Shown here one piece after another: positions 48,900 to 57,958 of a DNA stretch of 64,000 bases. Position numbers and translations under genes: made by a program. Where the stretch lies: the NCBI GenBank assembly GCA_025465465.1, contig JAODND010000046.1, positions 1 to 64,000 of the forward strand, given 5' to 3'. The DNA is from Frankiales bacterium (GTDB taxonomy: Bacteria > Actinomycetota > Actinomycetes > Mycobacteriales > SCTD01). The notes beneath the pieces were generated by a model that was given only the letters and a program-made list of their open reading frames with translations, searched no databases and was not told the origin of the DNA. Numbering within the stretch: the stretch's first letter is position 1; each line of letters opens with the position of its first letter.

Positions 48900-50213
48900 T
48901 CACAGGCCGATTCTCCGCAGGACGCTGTCTCGGATGATTAGCTCCCTTTGGCGGTGCGAGGCCACTCCATAGAGGGTCGTCATTCCCGCCTGGTGCGCGA
49001 TGAGATCGTCCGGCACCGCCGTTCGTGCAGCGGTGCGGATGAACCCGATCCTGAGGCTGGTGTAGCTGAACCCGCCACTGAGTCCGGCTCTTGTGGCCCG
49101 ACCCTGCACGATCTCGCTGAGGTGCCCAACCTGCAGTCCTCGGAGCGAGCGGATGCCTGTACTGACGATTGCAGGGAATGCGGGTGCGTCGGGCGGGTAG
49201 TTGATGCGCGTTAGGTGGGCTGCCCACTGCTGCCAGATGTTCACGGGCTCATGCCGCCCGCCGCCACGAGGTACGGCCACGGGGAGGCGACGGCTGCGGA
49301 TCGTGATGACGAGTCCGCGGTCGACCGCGACGACGTCCGAGTAGCGCAACTGGACGGCTTCATGGGTGTCCAGGCATGCGGCGAAGCCCAGCATCAGCAG
49401 GGCCTTGTCCCGTAGCTGTCTCGGCCTCGGGAGGGTCAGGCTGTCGGCGTCAGACTGAAGCACGTCCTCCGGCAGCGGGTCGCTGGTGTGCCAGCAACCT
49501 TGTTGGACGGGTAGGCAGACGCGGACGACCCCCTCCAGCGCGCCATGGTGGGGCGGACCTTGGCCTCGTGTGAAGACGTTGTCCTCGCTCGGACCGACCG
49601 CCAGCCGCAAGGCCCTCATGGCGGCGACGGTGTGCGGCCAGTCGACCGTCTCGAGGTAGATCGGGCCTTCGCCTCCGAAGGGGCGGCCGCTGTGGCTCGG
49701 GCGGCGGCGAATGGTCAAGCGAAGGCCGACCCCGCGCAACCGGACGTCGTTCCACGTGAGAGCTGCCAAGGCCGTCATGGGCAGGCGGGTGGCATTCGCG
49801 ACATGGAGGAGAGCGACATCCCTTCGCTGCTGCAACTGATCCGCGTCGACGGCGTCGAGCATCGCGTGCAGATCCTCGAGGTAGATCGGGGTGCGTGGCT
49901 CGGATCGACCCAACGGAAGGGCCTGGTGCATGCCGTGCACGAACGTCTTGACGTGCGGATGACTGCTGAAGGGTTCCTCACCTTGCAGCGCACGAGCCAG
50001 GTCGAGGTGGCGCAGCGCTTCCCGGAGCCGAGCGCCCGTGACGTGCTTGTCCACCGCGAGGTGGGTGAGGTACAGCAGCACGGCATCGGTGTCAGGATTC
50101 ACCTGGAGTGAGTCTGCGAACCGCTCCATCCGCTGCTGTTCGGCCTGGGCGACGTCGATCGTCCGCCGGGTCGGTGCTGATCGGCGCAGCAGCTCGGCGG
50201 CTGCCGAACTCAC
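48900..50213 (-). CDS. Degenerate tyrosine-recombinase paralogue (catalytic residues apparently lost)
   Basis: Shares ALLxLGFA, SLRxGxIxTAA, LIAxQ and terminal RRIGL with the adjacent upstream recombinase but lacks the ARRGEL arginine box and terminal catalytic Tyr context; start near 50213 approximate. Confidence 0.65.
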   Translation of the reverse strand: MSSAAAELLRRSAPTRRTIDVAQAEQQRMERFADSLQVNPDTDAVLLYLTHLAVDKHVTGARLREALRHLDLARALQGEEPFSSHPHVKTFVHGMHQALPLGRSEPRTPIYLEDLHAMLDAVDADQLQQRRDVALLHVANATRLPMTALAALTWNDVRLRGVGLRLTIRRRPSHSGRPFGGEGPIYLETVDWPHTVAAMRALRLAVGPSEDNVFTRGQGPPHHGALEGVVRVCLPVQQGCWHTSDPLPEDVLQSDADSLTLPRPRQLRDKALLMLGFAACLDTHEAVQLRYSDVVAVDRGLVITIRSRRLPVAVPRGGGRHEPVNIWQQWAAHLTRINYPPDAPAFPAIVSTGIRSLRGLQVGHLSEIVQGRATRAGLSGGFSYTSLRIGFIRTAARTAVPDDLIAHQAGMTTLYGVASHRQRELIIRDSVLRRIGL

Positions 50214-51859
50214 AGCCCGATCCTGTCGGCAGCGTTGCGGCGGAAGACGTCGTCGTGCCGGATGTAGCGCACCAGCGAGTCGAGACTGGCGTGCCGCGAC
50301 TGCTGGGCGATGAGTTCCAGCGGAAGGTCGAGATCGGCCGCCGTGCTGATCAACCCGGCCCGCAGGGACCGTCCGCCCCAGCGCCCCTTGATGCCCGCCT
50401 GGCTCATCCGGCGGCGGACCACCATGGTGATGGCTTCTCGGGTGAGGGGCTCGTCCGGGGTGATGCGCCCCCCGCGTCCGACCCTGACGAAGACGGGGCT
50501 GGCGTCCATCTCCTCCTGCCCAAGTTGGAGCTCTACCCGAGTGCGCCACGTGGCCACGGCCCGCACCGGGCAGGTGGACAGGCTTCTACCCCAGGGGATG
50601 CCTAGCGTGGTTCCCCTGCCGTCCAGGTCGGTCTTTGACCGGCGCAGGCGGACGAGCAACCCCTCGTCGACGTTCCTCAGATCGCTCCACACGAGATCGG
50701 TCAGCTCTCCGCGACGCGCCGCCATGGCGAAGCCGAGAAGCAACAAGGCGCGATCCCGCACAGCGTCGGCCGGAGCCATGCTGAGCAGTTGTGTGACCTT
50801 CAGGAAGTCGTTGCCGCTGGCTTCGCCAAGAAGGCTGTCGACCCGCGTGGCCACCACCTGCGCGACGCCGCTCGGGCCGAGCCCGCGGGCATCTCGTCGG
50901 CCGTCGCGGTCGAGGAGGGTGAAGACGAGTGGTGGCCCGGAGCCCGCGACGTCCCGCCATGCCCGTAGCGCATGGACGGGGCAGGCGGCGTCCCCGCTGG
51001 CTGGGAGCTTGCGCGTGGTGGTGGGACCCGCGTTCTTGGCACGGCGCTCCCTCATGACCGCCTGCCTGTCCGTGAATCGCAAGTCCTGCCACCGCAGCCG
51101 AGCGACGATCGCTGCGGGAACGCCGACGGCGACTAGCGCAATGATCGCCCGGTCCCGCAGCAGTCGCGGATCGGGCAGCTCGAGATATCTGCAGACGGCG
51201 CGAAGGTCCTCGATGCGCAAGGCATCCATCGGATCTGCCGCTCGCGTGCTGGGGACCTGGTGACTCAAGCCGCGCATGAGCATGTTCATCGCCGGGTCGT
51301 CGCCCGGAACCGGGAGGTCGAGTTCGGCGTGGACGCGGTTGATCGCGTTGACGTGCCCCCGAAGGGTGCTCAGCGAAGGGGGAACTTCCTGGTCCACCAT
51401 CGAGGCCAGGTAGATCATGACGGTGGCGGGTTCGGCGGGTGCGTTGTCCAGTCCGTGCTGGTCGCACCAACCGCTGAAGCGTTCCCAGCGCCGGCGGTAG
51501 GTCCCTCGCGTCTGGTCAGTGAGGCTTCGACTGTAGTACTCGGCCGTCTTCGCGAGTAGCGGACCGAGGGCGTCGGTGGCGGGCAGCGGCGGCAGGGAGC
51601 TGGTGATGCCGAGGAGGGCTTCGGTCCGTGCGGCTCGTAGCTGCGCGGACAGCCGTGGCTGGGTCGCCTGGCCGGCGAGGCTTGGCGTTGGGTTGGCGCG
51701 GCGGGCAGCGGCTACGAAGGGGCTGAGCTGTCGGCGCAGGTTGCGCTCGTCGGCGCGGGTGAGAACGACGTCGAAGCTTTCGCCATCTAGTCCGAGTTGC
51801 ATCACCCGGGTCGGCGGGCTGCTCCGGCGCTTAGCTCGCTGTCCGGGTGTGGCCATCAC
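50210..51859 (-). CDS. Tyrosine-type recombinase/integrase
   Basis: GFAMAARRGELTDLVWSDLR, LRRSKTDLDGRG, GGRSLRAGLISTAA, QSRHASLDSLVRYIR. Confidence 0.88.
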   Translation of the reverse strand: MMATPGQRAKRRSSPPTRVMQLGLDGESFDVVLTRADERNLRRQLSPFVAAARRANPTPSLAGQATQPRLSAQLRAARTEALLGITSSLPPLPATDALGPLLAKTAEYYSRSLTDQTRGTYRRRWERFSGWCDQHGLDNAPAEPATVMIYLASMVDQEVPPSLSTLRGHVNAINRVHAELDLPVPGDDPAMNMLMRGLSHQVPSTRAADPMDALRIEDLRAVCRYLELPDPRLLRDRAIIALVAVGVPAAIVARLRWQDLRFTDRQAVMRERRAKNAGPTTTRKLPASGDAACPVHALRAWRDVAGSGPPLVFTLLDRDGRRDARGLGPSGVAQVVATRVDSLLGEASGNDFLKVTQLLSMAPADAVRDRALLLLGFAMAARRGELTDLVWSDLRNVDEGLLVRLRRSKTDLDGRGTTLGIPWGRSLSTCPVRAVATWRTRVELQLGQEEMDASPVFVRVGRGGRITPDEPLTREAITMVVRRRMSQAGIKGRWGGRSLRAGLISTAADLDLPLELIAQQSRHASLDSLVRYIRHDDVFRRNAADRIGL

Positions 51860-52204
51860 GCCTCCCCCCGCAACGTACGTCCCGGTTGGCTCCGGGTCGA
51901 GAGAGGCGATGCGGTACTGGCATCAGTTGTGATGGTGCGAGCGCGACATGCGATGTCCGGGTAGCGCATCCCGTCCACGCTGCTCCCGCTGCCGCGATTC
52001 ACCGGTTGAGGCCTAGCTCTAGCGGCCACCCCGGGCTGCGAGGTGCTCGTGGCCGCAAGCGCAAACTGTCCTCGCTAGACATCACTTGCCCGCTGCCCGA
52101 ACACCAGATCCTCGTCGCAGAGCGAGCCGCCGACGCCCTTCAGGGGCGTGCGGAGGATCTCCTTGTGCGAAGCGGCCCGGCGGCGCGGGGGTGAACCGGT
52201 CGGA

Positions 52205-53107
52205 CTAGTGTGAGCGGGGGGCCGGCGGCATCGGGCGCCCGCCGTAGACCACCGCCCCGCTGTCGCCGTACTCCTGCCAGGCCTTCACCGGCTGCTGCCC
52301 GATGCCGCGCTTCGACCAGTCGCACACACCGGTCGGAAACACCTTGCGCAGCGCCTGGAGCTGGGCATCGGTCAGCCCAAGCAGGCCGTAGTCGGCCTTC
52401 GAGATCGGCTTGAGGCGGCACTTCAGGATGTCGTTCGTGGCCGGGCCGCCGGCGACCTCGCGCGGGGTGCCGTAGTGCGTCTGCAGGGTCTGCGGAAGGC
52501 AGACACCATCGGTCGGCGCGGCCGTGACGGCGGGGGCGTATTCGCAGCGGTCGTGCACGCCGGCGGGCCGGTCAGCGACGATCTTGTGCGCGAGCGAGGC
52601 ATGCGAGCCGTCCGCCTTCACGGCGGCCAACCAGCCGTCGATCGCCTTGAGGGCCGTGGTCGGCCACGTCGGGTCGCCGATGAGCGGCGCCGGGCCGAAC
52701 CACAGCACCTGGTTGCCGTGCCCGCCATGCGCCTTGTCGAGGCGGTCGCGGATCCACCAGGTGTGCGCGTAGTCGTGTGCAGCACCCGGGTCGGGACCGG
52801 CGTGGTCGATGATCGCGACAGTGTCGAGGTTGTCGGTCTCGTCGACCATGCCGGTGCGATAGCTGTTGGCGACGGCGCTGTTGTCGCCGACCATCCGCGT
52901 CGCCGACGGCTGTGCGTCGATGTCCAGCCCGCCGATCTTCTGGTTGAGGTCGACGAACATCGCCGGCGTGATGAGGCCCTGCTGCAGGGCCTGAAGGCCG
53001 TACTGCACACCGGTGTTGGCAAACGGCACGCCCGCGAAGCTCTTGCCGGCCTTCTTCTCTTGCGGTGTCCAGACGCTCTTCGCCCGGGGGCCGAGCAGCG
53101 TCTTCAT
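52205..53107 (-). pseudogene. DUF6351 family protein, N-terminally truncated
   Basis: NTGVQYGLQALQQGLITPAMFVDLNQKIGGLDIDAQ...KCRLKPISKADYGLLGLTDAQLQALRKVFPTGVCDWSKRG matches only the C-terminal part of DUF6351 proteins. Confidence 0.7.
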
Positions 53108-53257
53108 GTAACCCACACACGTTCCTCGACGTAGAGAACGTGTCCGTTTTTCAGGCGGATGCTGGCGTTCGTCACTTCGGCTTTCTAGTCGGGTGGTCCG
53201 ACAGGAAAGCACTGAGGACGTCCCCTCTCGGGAACGCCCCCAGCAACGATCGGGAGG

Positions 53258-56041
53258 CTAACTGCAGCCGCTGGTGCTGCCGCAGCCCTCGCACACGTAG
53301 CAGGACCCAGCCGGACGCATCTTCGTGCCGCAGGTCATGCAAAGCGGCGCATCCGACTGCGTGCCTTGCAGGGCCTCGAGGAGCTCGGTCGAGGAGCCCA
53401 CGATCGGCAGCTCCCTGTGCGGAGCCTCCACCGGCACACCCTGGGCGAGCGCCTCGACGTCCACCTCGTCAACCACAGCAGAGCCATAGCCCGCAGCCAC
53501 CGTCGCGGCCCGCTCCTCGGCGGTGAAGATGCCGAGGGCTTCGCGGGAGTCGTAGGGCAGGAAGTCCAGCGCCAGCCGACGGAAGAGGTAGTCCATCACC
53601 GAGGCGGCGATGCGGATGTCAGCGTCGTCGGTCATGCCGGCCGGCTCGAAGCGCATGTTGGTGTACTTCGAGACGAAGGCCTCCAGCGGCACGCCGTACT
53701 GCAGGCCGATGGAGATGCTGATCGAGAACGCGTCCATCACACCGGCGAGGGTTGAGCCCTGCTTCGACATCTTGATGAAGACCTCGCCGAGGGTGCCGTC
53801 CTCATAGGCGTTGGCCGTCATGTAGCCCTCGGCGCCGGCGATCGAGAACGAGATCGTGCGGCCCAGGCGGTTCTTTGGCAGGCGCTTGCGGACGGGGCGG
53901 GTGGCCACGAGGACATCATCGCCTGCGGCACCCTTCTCCGAGTCCTTCTTGGACTGGAGCGGTTGGCCGACCTTGGAGTTGTTGCGGTAGACGGCGAGCG
54001 CCTTCAGGCCCATCTTCCAGCCCTGCATGTAGACCTCTGCGACGTCGTCGACCGTCGCCTCGGCAGGAAGGTTCACCGTCTTGGACAGGGACCCGCTCAC
54101 GAACGGCTGGATCGCCGCCATCAGCTTCACGTGGCCCATCGCGGAGATGGACCGCTCCCCCATCGCGCAGTCGAAGACCTCGTAGTGCTCGAGCTTCAGC
54201 CCCGGCGCGTCGACCACGTTGCCGTGCTGGGCGATGTGCTCGACGATCGCCTCGACCTGCTCCTCCTGGTAGCCCAGGGAACGCAGCGCGCGCGGCACCG
54301 TCTGGTTGACGATCTGCATCGAGCCGCCGCCGACGAGCTTCTTGAACTTCACCAGCGCCAGGTCGGGCTCGAGGCCGGTGGTGTCGCAGTCCATCATCAG
54401 ACCGATCGTGCCGGTCGGCGCGATGACGGAGGCCTGCGCGTTGCGATAGCCGTTCTTCTCGCCGATCGCAAGGCACTCCTGCCAGGCCTTCGTGGCCTCG
54501 TGGAGGATCCGTGCGTCATCGGCACCGACAACCCGGACGCTGTCGTTGGCGGCTGCGTGCTTGCGCATGACCCGCTTGTGGGCGTCGGCGTTCTGCGCAT
54601 AGCCGTTGTACGGACCGACGACGCCAGCCAGCTCGGCGGACCGCTTGTACGCCGTACCCGTCATGAGGGACGTGATCGCGCCGGCCAGCGCACGGCCACC
54701 CTCGGAGTCGTACGCGTGGCCGGTGGCCATGAGCAGCGCGCCGAGGTTGGCGTAGCCGATGCCGAGCTGCCGGAAGTTGCGGGTCGTGTCACCGATCGGC
54801 TGGGTCGGGAAGTCGGCGAAGCAGATGGAGATGTCCATCGCCGTGATGATGAACTCGACCGCCTTGCCGAACCCCTTCGCGTCGAAGGTGCCGTCGTCGC
54901 GCAGGAACTTCATGAGGTTCAGCGACGCCAGGTTGCACGAGGAGTTGTCCAGCGACATGTATTCGCTGCACGGGTTGGACGCGGTGATGCGGCCCGACTC
55001 GGGGTTGGTGTGCCAGTCGTTGATGGTGTCGTCGTACTGGATGCCGGGGTCGGCGCACTCCCACGCGGCCTTGGCCAGCTTGCCCCACAGGGTGCGGGCG
55101 TCGACGGTCTCGATGACGCGACCGTCGGCGCGAGCGGTGAGGCCGAAGTCGGTGCCGTTCTCGACGGCCCGCATGAAGGCATCGCTGACCCGGACGGAGT
55201 TGTTGGCGTTCTGGTACTGGACGCTGACGATGTCCTTGCCGCCGAGGTCCATGTCGAAGCCGGCGTCGCGCAGCGCGCGGATCTTGTCCTCCTCGCGCGC
55301 CTTGGTGTCGATGAACTCCTCGATGTCCGGGTGGTCGACGTCGAGCACGACCATCTTGGCCGCCCGACGGGTCGCGCCACCGGACTTGATGGTGCCGGCG
55401 GAGGCATCGGCACCGCGCATGAACGAGACCGGCCCGCTCGCCGTACCGCCCGAGGAGAGCAGCTCCTTCGAGGATCGGATGCGCGAGAGGTTGAGGCCGG
55501 CCCCGGAGCCGCCCTTGAAGATCATCCCCTCTTCGCGGTACCAGTTGAGGATCGAGTCCATGGTGTCGTCGACGGCCAGGATGAAGCAGGCCGAGACCTG
55601 CTGGGGGGCGGTCGTGCCGACGTTGAACCACACGGGTGAGTTGAAGCTGAAGACCTGGTGCAAGAGCATGTAGGTCAGCTCGTGGGAGAAGATCTCCGCG
55701 TCCTCACCGGTCGCGAAGTAGTCGTGCTGGACGCCGGCGGCGACGTACTTGCCGACGACCCGGTCGATGAGCTGCTTGAGGCTGAACTCGCGGTTGTCGT
55801 GGCCGACGGCGCCGCGGAAGTACTTGGTGGTGACGATGTTGGCCGCGTTGACGGACCAGAAGTCGGGGAACTCGACGCCGCGCTGCTCGAAGTTGATCGA
55901 GCCGTCGCGCCAGTTGGTCATGACGACGTCGCGGCGCTCCCACGTCACCTGGTCATAGGGATGAGTGCCGTCCGTGTAGACGCGCTCGAGCCGCAGCTTG
56001 TTCACCTTGCGCGTGCGCTGCGAACCGATGGTCTCCGTCAT
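53258..56041 (-). CDS. nrdJ: Vitamin B12-dependent ribonucleotide reductase (class II)
   Basis: SPVWFNVG, ACFILAVDDTMDSILNW, C-terminal Cys-rich MTCGTKMRPAGSCYVCEGCGSTSGCS. Confidence 0.97.
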   Translation of the reverse strand: MTETIGSQRTRKVNKLRLERVYTDGTHPYDQVTWERRDVVMTNWRDGSINFEQRGVEFPDFWSVNAANIVTTKYFRGAVGHDNREFSLKQLIDRVVGKYVAAGVQHDYFATGEDAEIFSHELTYMLLHQVFSFNSPVWFNVGTTAPQQVSACFILAVDDTMDSILNWYREEGMIFKGGSGAGLNLSRIRSSKELLSSGGTASGPVSFMRGADASAGTIKSGGATRRAAKMVVLDVDHPDIEEFIDTKAREEDKIRALRDAGFDMDLGGKDIVSVQYQNANNSVRVSDAFMRAVENGTDFGLTARADGRVIETVDARTLWGKLAKAAWECADPGIQYDDTINDWHTNPESGRITASNPCSEYMSLDNSSCNLASLNLMKFLRDDGTFDAKGFGKAVEFIITAMDISICFADFPTQPIGDTTRNFRQLGIGYANLGALLMATGHAYDSEGGRALAGAITSLMTGTAYKRSAELAGVVGPYNGYAQNADAHKRVMRKHAAANDSVRVVGADDARILHEATKAWQECLAIGEKNGYRNAQASVIAPTGTIGLMMDCDTTGLEPDLALVKFKKLVGGGSMQIVNQTVPRALRSLGYQEEQVEAIVEHIAQHGNVVDAPGLKLEHYEVFDCAMGERSISAMGHVKLMAAIQPFVSGSLSKTVNLPAEATVDDVAEVYMQGWKMGLKALAVYRNNSKVGQPLQSKKDSEKGAAGDDVLVATRPVRKRLPKNRLGRTISFSIAGAEGYMTANAYEDGTLGEVFIKMSKQGSTLAGVMDAFSISISIGLQYGVPLEAFVSKYTNMRFEPAGMTDDADIRIAASVMDYLFRRLALDFLPYDSREALGIFTAEERAATVAAGYGSAVVDEVDVEALAQGVPVEAPHRELPIVGSSTELLEALQGTQSDAPLCMTCGTKMRPAGSCYVCEGCGSTSGCS

Positions 56042-56111
56042 GCTGTTCCTTCTTCCGTCTTCTACTGGTAGTCAACGCGCGCGAGGGCGCAATGCTTTCG
56101 GGTTGGGCGGG

Positions 56112-56603
56112 TCAGCTCGCCGGGACGAGCAGGTGCTGGGGCGGGACCGGGTCGCGGGCCTCGTCGCGGGTGGCGCGCAGTGCGGTGATCTCGGCCTCGA
56201 AGTCGGTCAGCGACTCGAAGCTGCGGTAGACGCTGGCGAAGCGGAGGTAGGCCACCTCGTCCAGGTCCTTCAGGGGCCCCAGGATGGCCAGGCCGACCTC
56301 GTGGGACGGCACCTCCGCCTTGTCGCGGATGGCCTCCTCGACCTGCTGGGCGAGCAGCGCCAGCTGGTCCTCGTCGACCGGACGCCCCTGGCAGGCCTTG
56401 CGGACACCGGCGACGACCTTGGCCCGGCTGAAGGGCTCCGTGACGCCACACCGCTTCACCACCGACAGGCTGGACTTCTCCTCGGTCGTGAAGCGCTTCC
56501 CGCACTCCGGGCAGGAGCGGCGGCGGCGGATCGCGTCACCCTCGTTGGCGTCCCGGCTGTCCACCACACGGGTGTCCGCGAAGCGGCAGAACGGGCAGCG
56601 CAT
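56112..56603 (-). CDS. nrdR: Transcriptional repressor NrdR
   Basis: [42 protein letters not shown]. Confidence 0.97.
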   Translation of the reverse strand: MRCPFCRFADTRVVDSRDANEGDAIRRRRSCPECGKRFTTEEKSSLSVVKRCGVTEPFSRAKVVAGVRKACQGRPVDEDQLALLAQQVEEAIRDKAEVPSHEVGLAILGPLKDLDEVAYLRFASVYRSFESLTDFEAEITALRATRDEARDPVPPQHLLVPAS

Positions 56604-56654
56604 CGGGCTCGGTCCTCCACAGGCTGTTGATGCGGTTTTCCCCACCATGTGGAG

Positions 56655-56686
56655 AACTACATCGGTGTAAGTACTAGATGTTGTGT
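56655..56686 (-). promoter_or_regulatory. Candidate NrdR-box pair upstream of nrdR-nrdJ
   Basis: AACTACATCGGTGTAA and GTACTAGATGTTGTGT, 16-mers resembling the ACACwATATwTTGTGT consensus; adjacent. Confidence 0.45.
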
Positions 56687-56967
56687 CCGTGACCGTAGGG
56701 GGCACACCACCCTCGTGCAAGCACTTCCGGTCAAGAAAGTGCCCCTCTTCGGGCCCTGAGCGTGGGACGAGCGCGAGGTGTCCGATTCGCTCGGCGTGTC
56801 GCGATCTTGTGGCGCCGGTCACACCCCGGAGACGGCCCGCGGGGTGCCTGCGGACCGCCGCCTCGATCCCCTCCATGTCCACACCTCGGTCACCTCTGTC
56901 CACGTGTCTGTCCACAGCGATCACCTTCGCCGGTGGGTCCGACAAGCGGGATGCGAGGATCGGCGGG

Positions 56968-57840
56968 GTGTTCCTCGCAACGGTGGCCGGCCAGCTCCAC
57001 CTGCTGCTGGCGGCCCTCCTCGCCGCTGCGCCAGCACCGACCTCTGGCTCCGCAGGGCCGCCGCTCTGCGCGCTGCAGGACCACCGCATCGCCGAGTCCA
57101 GCGGCCTCGCCGTCTCCCAGGGCACCCTCTGGACGCACAACGACAGCGGCGACACCGCGCGGTTCTTCGCCCTCGACCGGCACTGCCGGACACTGGCGAC
57201 CTACGACGTGACGAACGAGACCGCGACCGACTGGGAGGACGTGGCCCGCGGCCGGGGATCGCTGTGGTTCGGCGACATCGGCGACAACGCCGCGAGGCGC
57301 AGCCAGGTGCAGGTCATCAGGGTGCCGCAGCCCACGGTCACGCCCGGCGAGCACAGGCTGCGCGCGACGGTCTACCGGTTCCGCTACGAGGACGGGCCCC
57401 ACGACGCCGAGACGCTGCTGGTGCATCCGCGGACGGGGCAGCTGTTCGTCGTGTCCAAGAGCTACGACGGCTCGGCAGCGGTCTACGCCGCAGCGCTGCA
57501 CCCGTCAGCCACCGCGCTCAACACCTTGACCAGGGTCGCGCAGCTGCAGACGCACATCACGGGTACGGCGGGAGGTCCGCTCGGCGCGCTCGGGCAGCTC
57601 TCCGTGACGGCGGGCGACATCAACGCGACGGCCGATCGGATCGTCCTGCGCACCTACACCGACGCCTACGAGTGGGTCGTCACCGACGGCGATGTCGTGA
57701 AGGCGTTGTCCGGGACGCCCACGGTGACGGCGCTGCCCCCGACCCGGCAGGGCGAGGGCATCGGCTACGACACCGACGGCCGCAGCTGGCTGACGACGAG
57801 CGAAGGCGTCGGCGCACCCGTCGACCGCATCGCCCGCTGA
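56968..57840 (+). CDS. Secreted hypothetical protein (beta-propeller/esterase-like)
   Basis: Signal peptide; [29 protein letters not shown]. Confidence 0.75.
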   Translation: MFLATVAGQLHLLLAALLAAAPAPTSGSAGPPLCALQDHRIAESSGLAVSQGTLWTHNDSGDTARFFALDRHCRTLATYDVTNETATDWEDVARGRGSLWFGDIGDNAARRSQVQVIRVPQPTVTPGEHRLRATVYRFRYEDGPHDAETLLVHPRTGQLFVVSKSYDGSAAVYAAALHPSATALNTLTRVAQLQTHITGTAGGPLGALGQLSVTAGDINATADRIVLRTYTDAYEWVVTDGDVVKALSGTPTVTALPPTRQGEGIGYDTDGRSWLTTSEGVGAPVDRIAR

Positions 57841-57855
57841 CCTTCCTGCAGCCCA

Positions 57856-57947
57856 CCCTTCTGCCGTGCACACCGGCGAGCACTGACCTCCGCGGGCTGA
57901 GCGTGGGAAGCCTCGGTCAGCGCCGGTGCTTGTGCACGAGGGAAGGG
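57856..57947. repeat. 92-bp palindromic repeat, family 2 copy B
   Basis: Arms CCCTTCTGCCGTGCAC (57856-57871) and GTGCACGAGGGAAGGG (57932-57947), exactly 60 nt apart as in copy A; CTGAGCGTG at the same internal offset. Confidence 0.78.
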
Positions 57948-57958
57948 ATGGCGGCCGG

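Larger units (their letters stand above)
42488..53120. mobile_element. Putative integrative element/genomic island; right boundary uncertain
   Basis: tRNA remnant plus adjacent tyrosine integrase at the left end; accessory genes, two further recombinase genes and a truncated gene at the right end, flanked by core genes (nrdJ). Confidence 0.65.

Noticed and set aside
48658-48972. 104-aa plus-strand ORF between the membrane protein and recombinase genes
   Set aside because: Arg/Ser-rich translation without recognisable features and overlapping the recombinase gene end; another frame shows only a short fragment
56042-56111. Possible cobalamin riboswitch upstream of nrdJ
   Set aside because: Only about 70 nt between nrdR and nrdJ, no B12-box-like sequence; NrdR control more plausible
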